Source of the DNA: Verrucomicrobiales bacterium
Lineage (GTDB): Bacteria > Verrucomicrobiota > Verrucomicrobiia > Limisphaerales > UBA1096
DNA: 14,378 bases
NCBI GenBank assembly: GCA_028817635.1
Contig: JAPPPH010000042.1
Coordinates: forward strand, 1-14,378
Direction of reading: 5' to 3'
Shown: positions 7,041 to 11,646 of the stretch, in pieces
Position numbering within the stretch: position 1 is the stretch's first letter
How the letters are laid out: each line of letters begins with the position of its first letter
Position numbers and translations under genes: made by a program
The notes under the pieces: model-generated
What the model saw: only the letters and a program-made list of their open reading frames with translations
What the model was told of the DNA's origin: nothing
Database searches by the model: none

Positions 7041-8140
7041 CAGTCCAGCGCCTGACCCGTCTCCGCATCAAACCAAGCGGCGGCGTCCCAGTCGATTTCA
7101 AGTTTGATCCCATCGCTTGGCGCCTGGCCAAGCCCGGCCGTGCGCACAACCAGTGAATGCCCGGCCGTGCGTGTGTGCAACAGTGCCTCGTGCCCCAGCG
7201 TCTCGGTCGTTTCCAGTTTTGCCGGGAAGCCTGCGCCGTTATCGGCCAAGTGCACATTCTCCGGCCGAATGCCCAGCACGACTTCCGCGCCGGCGAACTT
7301 GGCCAAGCGCTTGGCCAAGCGCTCCGGCAGGCCAAGCGCCACCCCGCCATCAGCCTGCTCCGTGAACTGCATCGCCCCTTCGCCACCGAGTTTTCCGCGG
7401 ACAAAATTCATCCCCGGGGTCCCAATGAAGTCGCCGACAAACTGGTGCGCCGGTCGTTGGTACAAATCCATCGGGGCCCCGACCTGCATCACCCGCCCCT
7501 GATCGAGCACGCACAGCCGTTGGCCAAGCGTCATCGCCTCCGTCTGGTCGTGTGTCACGAAAATCATCGTCGTCCCCAGACGGCGATGGAGCTGCGCAAT
7601 CTCCGCGCGCATCTCCGCGCGCATTCGCGCGTCAAGATTTGAGAGCGGTTCGTCGAGCAGGAAGACCTTGGGCTGACACACCATCGCCCGGCCAAGCGCC
7701 ACGCGCTGACGTTGCCCGCCGGACAGCTCGGATGGACGGCGCCGAAGCATACCCGACAGTCCCAGCACCTCCGCCGCCTCGGCAACACGGGATTGGATTT
7801 CCGGCTTGGGAATCTTCCGAAACTTTAGGCTGAACGCGATGTTTTGCTCCACGTTTAGGTGCGGGAACAGGGCGTAGTTTTGAAACACCATCGCCACGTC
7901 GCGATCCTGCGGCTTCACCCGGCTGACGTCCCGGTCTCCGAGTTGAATGGAGCCGGACGTTGGGTTTTCCAGTCCGGCGATCAATCGAAGCAGCGTCGAC
8001 TTGCCGCAACCGGACGGGCCGACCAGCACCATGAACTCACCATCCGGAATCTCGAGGTCAACACCGTCCACCGCCGTCACCCTGCCATTGCGGCCGGCAT
8101 CGTAGATTTTACCAAGATTGCTGAGTCGAACACTTGCCAT
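7040..8140 (-). CDS. ABC transporter ATP-binding protein, MsmK/UgpC/MalK type
   Basis: Cytoplasmic ATPase of 366 residues. The motifs are complete: Walker A GPSGCGKST (41-49), Q-loop VFQNYALF (85-92), signature LSGGQRQRVALGRA (139-152), Walker B VFLLDEP (159-165), D-loop SNLDA, and the H-loop THDQTEAM with His197. The C-terminal ~130 residues are the regulatory/TOBE region with IRPENVHL (291-298), marking the CUT1 sugar-importer subfamily rather than the iron or amino-acid ones. It probably energises the permeases at 1856-3639, which lack their own ATPase gene, although a CotH-like gene on the other strand lies between. The start at 8140 is 3 nt after the cytochrome c stop. In the C-terminal region two tandem units of the iterated palindrome encode RLAKRLAK (274-281). 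MsmK-type ATPases often serve several importers, so sharing is possible. Confidence 0.92.
   Translation of the reverse strand: MASVRLSNLGKIYDAGRNGRVTAVDGVDLEIPDGEFMVLVGPSGCGKSTLLRLIAGLENPTSGSIQLGDRDVSRVKPQDRDVAMVFQNYALFPHLNVEQNIAFSLKFRKIPKPEIQSRVAEAAEVLGLSGMLRRRPSELSGGQRQRVALGRAMVCQPKVFLLDEPLSNLDARMRAEMRAEIAQLHRRLGTTMIFVTHDQTEAMTLGQRLCVLDQGRVMQVGAPMDLYQRPAHQFVGDFIGTPGMNFVRGKLGGEGAMQFTEQADGGVALGLPERLAKRLAKFAGAEVVLGIRPENVHLADNGAGFPAKLETTETLGHEALLHTRTAGHSLVVRTAGLGQAPSDGIKLEIDWDAAAWFDAETGQALD
7298..7321. repeat. Two tandem 12-bp units of the iterated palindrome (includes perfect copy 5, 7308-7321)
   Basis: The unit CTTGGCCAAGCG occurs twice head to tail (7298-7309 and 7310-7321). The second unit with its two preceding bases gives the perfect 14-mer. 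It is read on the minus strand as the peptide repeat R-L-A-K-R-L-A-K. Partial matches follow at 7331-7338 (GCCAAGCG) and precede at 7114-7121 (CGCTTGGC). Confidence 0.95.
7520..7530. repeat. Degenerate palindrome copy TTGGCCAAGCG
   Basis: The right arm is complete but the left arm reads CCG instead of CGC before TTGG. It is read as L-G-Q-R in the ABC ATPase, just after the H-loop region. Probably an imperfect member of the same motif. Confidence 0.6.
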
Positions 8141-8143
8141 GAG

Positions 8144-8836
8144 TCACTTCTTGGGCGGGCCGACCTTTTGCAACGGAGGCGTCACCGTCAAGTCCTTCGC
8201 GATGTACGCGACCACATTCCGCAGATCGGTGGGCGTAAGGTTTGCGGCGGCGGCCTTCATCAACACGCCGCCGACATCGCCCGGATGCACGCCGCGCTGG
8301 CCACTCGCGTACTTGCGCAATTGATCCATCAAAAACCAGTCCTCCTGCACATTGACCGGCGGGGAATTCAACTCGCGTTTGCCCTCCCCCTTATCGCCGT
8401 GACAGGACGCACAGCGGGTGGCGTACAGCGCTCGGCCCGTGGCAATGTCGCCCCGGATCACCCGCAGCGAAGGTTTCGGTTTTAGTTTTCCAAAATGAAC
8501 AGCCAAGGCGGTCAACTCGGCATCTGTTTTTATTTTAGACATCGCTGCACCCATCAATTGCTCCGCCTTGTTTTTCGGATTTTTACCGCGCTGCCCGGTT
8601 TGAAATTTTTTCAACTGCGCCTCCAGATACCAGACCGGCAACCCGTCGAGTACCGGGCCGCGCTGCATCTCCTTCGTGCTATGACAAACCATGCAAGCAT
8701 CCAACGTGGCCTTGTCCACTGCGGGTACAGTGCGGGCAGCCAAGCGCGAAGGCGACGTGCCATCCGGGGCACACCCCGCACCCACCATGCCCAACAGGCC
8801 AACCATCAAAGCCAACATGCCCAACCGCCATTCCAT
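8144..8836 (-). CDS. Dihaem cytochrome c, c4-like, probable lipoprotein or exported protein
   Basis: Encodes 230 residues from the ATG at 8836, chosen because it begins a hydrophobic export signal (MEWRLGMLALMVGLLGMVGAG) followed by Cys22; an ATG 48 bp upstream would add residues with no signal character. The residues before Cys (GAG) are an imperfect lipobox, so lipidation is likely but not certain. Two haem-binding motifs are present: CMVCH (48-52) and CASCH (142-146). Each is followed by a similar helix pattern (YLEAQLKKFQTGQRG with M-rich QLMGAAMSKI, then FLMDQLRKYASGQRG with VLMKAAAANL), the internal duplication of cytochrome c4; the Met residues are candidate axial ligands. The role would be periplasmic electron transfer. 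The stop lies 3 nt before the ABC ATPase start, so the two are probably co-transcribed, an unexpected pairing. Confidence 0.88.
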   Translation of the reverse strand: MEWRLGMLALMVGLLGMVGAGCAPDGTSPSRLAARTVPAVDKATLDACMVCHSTKEMQRGPVLDGLPVWYLEAQLKKFQTGQRGKNPKNKAEQLMGAAMSKIKTDAELTALAVHFGKLKPKPSLRVIRGDIATGRALYATRCASCHGDKGEGKRELNSPPVNVQEDWFLMDQLRKYASGQRGVHPGDVGGVLMKAAAANLTPTDLRNVVAYIAKDLTVTPPLQKVGPPKK

Positions 8837-8945
8837 CTCGTCGCCGAAATCTACCCCGCATGCGCCGGTATCGCGAGTCGCCAAATCTCGCGCTGAGTGG
8901 TGGTTTTACATACGCTGCCGGGTCTTGGATTCTCGGCGGGCTCCC
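8837..8945. promoter_or_regulatory. Divergent gap between the cytochrome c and EamA genes
   Basis: A 109-bp gap that should hold promoters for both directions. I see no convincing -35/-10 pair and no palindrome copy here. If the EamA protein starts at the in-frame TTG at 8928, the gap is shorter. Confidence 0.35.
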
Positions 8946-9821
8946 ATGATGGCTTTGGCGCTCGGGGCGTTGGCCATTGGCTTCGCCCCGGTGTTTGCCG
9001 CGTTCGCGTTGAAGCCGGAGTACGGCGGGTTCGGGCCGGCGTCCATCGGCTTTTACCGCGTTTTTTTTGCGTTGCCACTGATGTGGCTGGTGCTGTGGGC
9101 GGCACCGGAAAAATCGCACCCGGCTCCCCGCCGGGAAAAACGGCCGACCGGACTGCTGGCGCTGGCCGGTTTTTTCTTCGCGGTGGATCTGGTTTCGTGG
9201 CACTGGTCGATCAAGTTCACCGCGGTGGCCAACGCCACGTTGCTCGCGAACTTCGCGCCGCTCTGGGTCACGTTGTGGGCGGGCCGGTTGTTCAGCGAAA
9301 AAATACAGCCCCGCTTTTTCATCGCGCTTGGCCTGGCGTTTGTCGGGGCGTTCATCCTGATGGGGGCCAGTTTTCAGCTCAGCACAGGGCAGCTTTTCGG
9401 TGATGCCCTGTCGCTTCTAACCGCGATCTCGTACGGCTCTTACATGTTGACGGTGAAGAAGCTGCGCGAGACCTGCCCGCCACAGGAGATCATGGCGTGG
9501 AGCGGTCTGTTCGCTGTTCCGCTGATGTTTGTTGCGGCGGTAGCCAGCGGCGAGACGCTGCTCTCGTCCAACCTAAACGGCTGGGCGGTGTTGCTTGGCT
9601 TGGCGTTGGTCAGTCACTTTGCCGGGCAGGGGCTGATCGCCTATGCCTTTGGCCACCTGTCGGCGTCGCTGACGTCGCTCAATCTGTTGTTGCAGCCGGT
9701 GTTTGCTGCTGCGCTTGGGTGGATGCTGCTTGGCCAAGCGATGGGCGGACAGCAGATGCTCGGGGCTGCCGTGGTGCTCGGCGCACTGGCCTTCGCCAAT
9801 CTCCCGCGCCGCGCCAAATAA
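8946..9821 (+). CDS. DMT-superfamily permease, EamA family
   Basis: Inner-membrane protein of 291 residues, the normal size for a ten-helix EamA transporter made of two five-helix repeats. The ATG at 8946 (MMALALGALAIGFAPVFAAFAL) places the first helix at the N-terminus; the open frame further upstream to 8691 is antisense to the cytochrome gene and is not used. Typical features are the YRVFFALPLMWLVLW helix 2, AVANATLLANFAPLWVTLWA in the first repeat and ASLTSLNLLLQPVFAAALGWMLLGQ in the second. Members export metabolites such as amino acids or take up solutes; the substrate cannot be told. A MarR-family gene follows 39 nt downstream on the same strand and could control it. The palindrome (12-bp form) encodes LGQA near the C-terminus. 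Confidence 0.9.
   Translation: MMALALGALAIGFAPVFAAFALKPEYGGFGPASIGFYRVFFALPLMWLVLWAAPEKSHPAPRREKRPTGLLALAGFFFAVDLVSWHWSIKFTAVANATLLANFAPLWVTLWAGRLFSEKIQPRFFIALGLAFVGAFILMGASFQLSTGQLFGDALSLLTAISYGSYMLTVKKLRETCPPQEIMAWSGLFAVPLMFVAAVASGETLLSSNLNGWAVLLGLALVSHFAGQGLIAYAFGHLSASLTSLNLLLQPVFAAALGWMLLGQAMGGQQMLGAAVVLGALAFANLPRRAK
9728..9739. repeat. Iterated palindrome, 12-bp form GCTTGGCCAAGC
   Basis: A perfect 12-bp palindrome; the outer pair is T/G so it falls short of the 14-mer by one base. It lies inside the EamA gene and is read as L-G-Q-A. Confidence 0.9.
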
Positions 9822-9829
9822 TTTTGTGC

Positions 9830-9843
9830 CGCTTGGCCAAGCG
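9830..9843. repeat. Iterated palindrome CGCTTGGCCAAGCG, copy 6 (perfect 14 bp, intergenic)
   Basis: Lies in the 39-bp gap between the EamA and MarR-family genes and ends 17 bp before the MarR ATG. The position invites an operator reading, but the same sequence occurs throughout the window. Confidence 0.95.
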
Positions 9844-9860
9844 TGGCAACGTGTGCGCAG

Positions 9861-10355
9861 ATGGACGCCTTTCCCAACGAACCCAACGACACGGAGATGC
9901 CGATCGACGCCCCGGAACGGCGGCGCCTGCCGGTGTTGCTGCGGCGTGCGTGGTACGGGTTGAACCAGGCGTTCCGGCGACGCATCGCCCGGGCGGGCCT
10001 GACGCCGGATCAGTTCACGGTCATCCGCACGCTGCTCGAGGCGGAGCCGGATGGCCTCACGCAAAAGGCGCTCGCCGACGCCATGAGCAGCGACCCCAAC
10101 ACCATCGCCTCCCTGCTCGAGCGGATGGAGGCGAACGGTCTGGTGCAGCGGCGGCCGCATGAGAAAGATCGGCGCGCCAACCGGGTGGAGTTGCTGGCGG
10201 TGGCCAGAGAGAAGTACGAGGCGATCCGCGACGAGGCGATCGAGTTGCAGGGCCATGTGCTGGAACAATTGCCGGAGGGCGATCGGGAGAAGTTTCTAGA
10301 GCAACTGGAGGTCGTTGCCCAGGCGTGCCGGGATGTCGCCAGCCCGCAACGGTAA
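9861..10355 (+). CDS. MarR-family transcriptional regulator
   Basis: Encodes 164 residues from the ATG at 9861; an in-frame GTG at 9843 overlaps the palindrome and is less likely. The winged helix-turn-helix is clear: LTPDQFTVIRTLLEAEPDGLTQKALADAMSSDPNTIASLLERMEANGLVQRRPHEKDRRANRVELLAVAREKYEAI (about residues 44-120), including the D-x-R-x-x-R-like wing (EKDRRANRV). The flanking helices would form the dimer. Proteins of this family bind short palindromes and often repress themselves and a neighbouring efflux gene, here the EamA transporter immediately upstream. No distinct operator is recognisable between the two genes apart from the iterated palindrome. It converges on the small gene at 10359-10502 with a 3-bp gap. 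Confidence 0.9.
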   Translation: MDAFPNEPNDTEMPIDAPERRRLPVLLRRAWYGLNQAFRRRIARAGLTPDQFTVIRTLLEAEPDGLTQKALADAMSSDPNTIASLLERMEANGLVQRRPHEKDRRANRVELLAVAREKYEAIRDEAIELQGHVLEQLPEGDREKFLEQLEVVAQACRDVASPQR

Positions 10356-10358
10356 GGC

Positions 10359-10502
10359 TTAGCGGATTCCGCTGCCGATACGGTCGTTGGGGATATCGAC
10401 CGGGTTGTTGCCGGAGGAGTCCTCCGGGTCGCCGCTTGTCAGCACAAATGCCGCAATGGCGATCACCCCCACCGCTGCCAAGGCTATCAGGAGACGTTTC
10501 AT
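10359..10502 (-). CDS. Small membrane or exported peptide of 47 residues
   Basis: Starts at the ATG 10502-10500 and ends at TAA 10361-10359. The sequence has a basic start (MKRLL), a hydrophobic helix (IALAAVGVIAIAAFVL, residues 6-21) and a polar Asp/Asn/Gly-rich tail (TSGDPEDSSGNNPVDIPND). It fits the gap between the MarR gene and the iron operon exactly and uses codons like its neighbours, which supports it as real. No Shine-Dalgarno site is visible; the palindrome at 10507-10520 lies where one would be expected. The reading frame remains open upstream to 10622, but that extension is basic and lacks signal character. No family recognised; it might be a signal-anchored small protein expressed divergently from the iron importer. 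Confidence 0.6.
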   Translation of the reverse strand: MKRLLIALAAVGVIAIAAFVLTSGDPEDSSGNNPVDIPNDRIGSGIR

Positions 10503-10506
10503 CAAT

Positions 10507-10520
10507 CGCTTGGCCAAGCG
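10507..10520. repeat. Iterated palindrome CGCTTGGCCAAGCG, copy 7 (perfect 14 bp, intergenic)
   Basis: Ends 4 bp upstream of the ATG of the 47-residue gene, so it lies in the mRNA leader at the ribosome-binding position. In RNA it could fold as a 5-bp stem with a GGCC loop. Confidence 0.95.
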
Positions 10521-10566
10521 TACGCGCCTGCGGCCGTGAGGCAAGGGGAAGTGTTGAAAACGGGGC

Positions 10567-10591
10567 TTGACACGGTTGAGACTGTGTCTCA
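10567..10591 (+). promoter_or_regulatory. Putative promoter and Fur-like operator of the iron-importer operon
   Basis: A consensus -35 hexamer TTGACA is at 10567-10572. Just downstream, TGAGACTGTGTCTCA (10577-10591) is a 15-bp inverted repeat with arms TGAGAC / GTCTCA. Its layout matches the 7-1-7 form of Fur boxes (consensus TGATAATnATTATCA) at the outer TGA...TCA and several inner positions, and it also fits the TGA-N9-TCA pattern of RirA-type iron regulators. It would lie between the -35 and a weak -10 near 10590-10596, where a repressor would block polymerase. The downstream operon is a ferric-iron importer, which fits iron control. The match is visual; the regulator is not in the window. 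Confidence 0.55.
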
Positions 10592-10620
10592 CTTTTGCCG
10601 GCCGCCCTTGCGGATCTGTC

Positions 10621-11634
10621 ATGAAATCTTTTTTGAAATCGTCCTTTGCCCTTGGCCTGTTGGCTGGTGTTTCTGTCTCGGCTGCTGAGCTGAATGTCTA
10701 TTCGCATCGCCACTACGATTCGGACGCAATCCTTTTCAAACAGTTCACCAAGGAGACCGGAATCAAGGTGAACGTGGTCAAGGCCAGCGCCGACCAGTTG
10801 ATCCAGCGCCTGATCAGTGAGGGCAAAAACTCCCCGGCCGACGTGCTGCTGACGGTTGATGCCGGCCGCCTGCACCGGGCGAAGGCGGCGGGGGTGCTGC
10901 AGCCGGTGAAGTCCAAGACGCTGGCAAAAAATGTTCCCGCCTCAATGCGCGACCCCGAGGGACATTGGTACGGCATGACGGTACGTTCGCGCGTGATTGT
11001 TTATTCCAAGGATCGCGTGAAGCCAAGCGAGCTTTCCACCTACGAGGCCTTGGCCAAGCCGGAATGGAAGGGTCGCGTGGTGGCCCGTTCGTCGAGCAAC
11101 ATTTACAACCAGTCACTGCTCGCCTCGATCATTGCTGCCAACGGCAGCGAGAAGGCGCTCGCATGGGCCAAGGCAGTTCGCAGAAATATGGCCCGATCCC
11201 CGCGCGGCAGTGACCGGGACCAGGCGCGTGCCGTTGCAGCCGGGCTGGCCGATGTCGCCATCATGAACACGTACTACCTTGGCATCCTCGCCAATTCCTC
11301 CGTGGCAGCCGACCGCGAGGTGGCCGCAAAGGTCGGTGTGTTTTTCCCGAATCAGGACGACCGCGGCTCACACATCAACGTCAGCGGCGGTGGCGTGACG
11401 GCGAGCGCTAAAAACAAGAAGGAGGCGATCCGCTTTCTGGAATTCCTCACCAACGCCAAGTCGCAGGAGACGTTTGGAAACGTCAACTACGAGTACCCGG
11501 TGATCATCGGGAATAACAAGTCCGACCTACTCAAGGGCTGGGGATCGTTCAAGGCGGATGACGTGAATCTCTCCATCCTCGGCGCGAAAAATGCCGAGGC
11601 CGTCAAGCTGTTCGACCGGGCCGGTTGGGAGTAA
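10621..11634 (+). CDS. fbpA: Ferric-iron ABC transporter substrate-binding protein (FbpA/FutA-like)
   Basis: Encodes 337 residues from the ATG at 10621, with a signal peptide MKSFLKSSFALGLLAGVSVSAA cleaved before ELNVYSHRHYDSD. The N-terminal NVYSxRHYxxD stretch, FTKETGIKVNVV and the tandem tyrosines in NTYYLG (Tyr218-219) are hallmarks of the FbpA/FutA periplasmic iron-binding proteins; in the family a His or Tyr of the RHY stretch and the tandem Tyr pair coordinate Fe(III). Tyr162 may contribute as in FutA types. It hands iron to the permease encoded 12 nt downstream. A putative promoter with an iron-type operator lies 30-54 bp upstream of the start. A core copy of the palindrome encodes ALAK at residues 143-146. 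Confidence 0.88.
   Translation: MKSFLKSSFALGLLAGVSVSAAELNVYSHRHYDSDAILFKQFTKETGIKVNVVKASADQLIQRLISEGKNSPADVLLTVDAGRLHRAKAAGVLQPVKSKTLAKNVPASMRDPEGHWYGMTVRSRVIVYSKDRVKPSELSTYEALAKPEWKGRVVARSSSNIYNQSLLASIIAANGSEKALAWAKAVRRNMARSPRGSDRDQARAVAAGLADVAIMNTYYLGILANSSVAADREVAAKVGVFFPNQDDRGSHINVSGGGVTASAKNKKEAIRFLEFLTNAKSQETFGNVNYEYPVIIGNNKSDLLKGWGSFKADDVNLSILGAKNAEAVKLFDRAGWE
11049..11058. repeat. Palindrome core CTTGGCCAAG (10 bp)
   Basis: A core-only copy inside the iron-binding-protein gene, read as L-A-K. The outer bases (GC / CC) do not extend the palindrome. Confidence 0.85.
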
Positions 11635-11646
11635 CGTTCCGCCGGC

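Noticed and set aside
7599..7622. Tandem 12-bp repeat ATCTCCGCGCGC in the ABC ATPase
   Set aside because: It encodes RAEMRAEI, where homologues also have a similar charged helix after the D-loop; ordinary coding repetition.
9830..9843. The palindrome before the MarR-family gene as its specific operator
   Set aside because: The identical 14-mer occurs in seven other places, mostly inside coding sequence of unrelated genes, so its presence here is no evidence of MarR binding.
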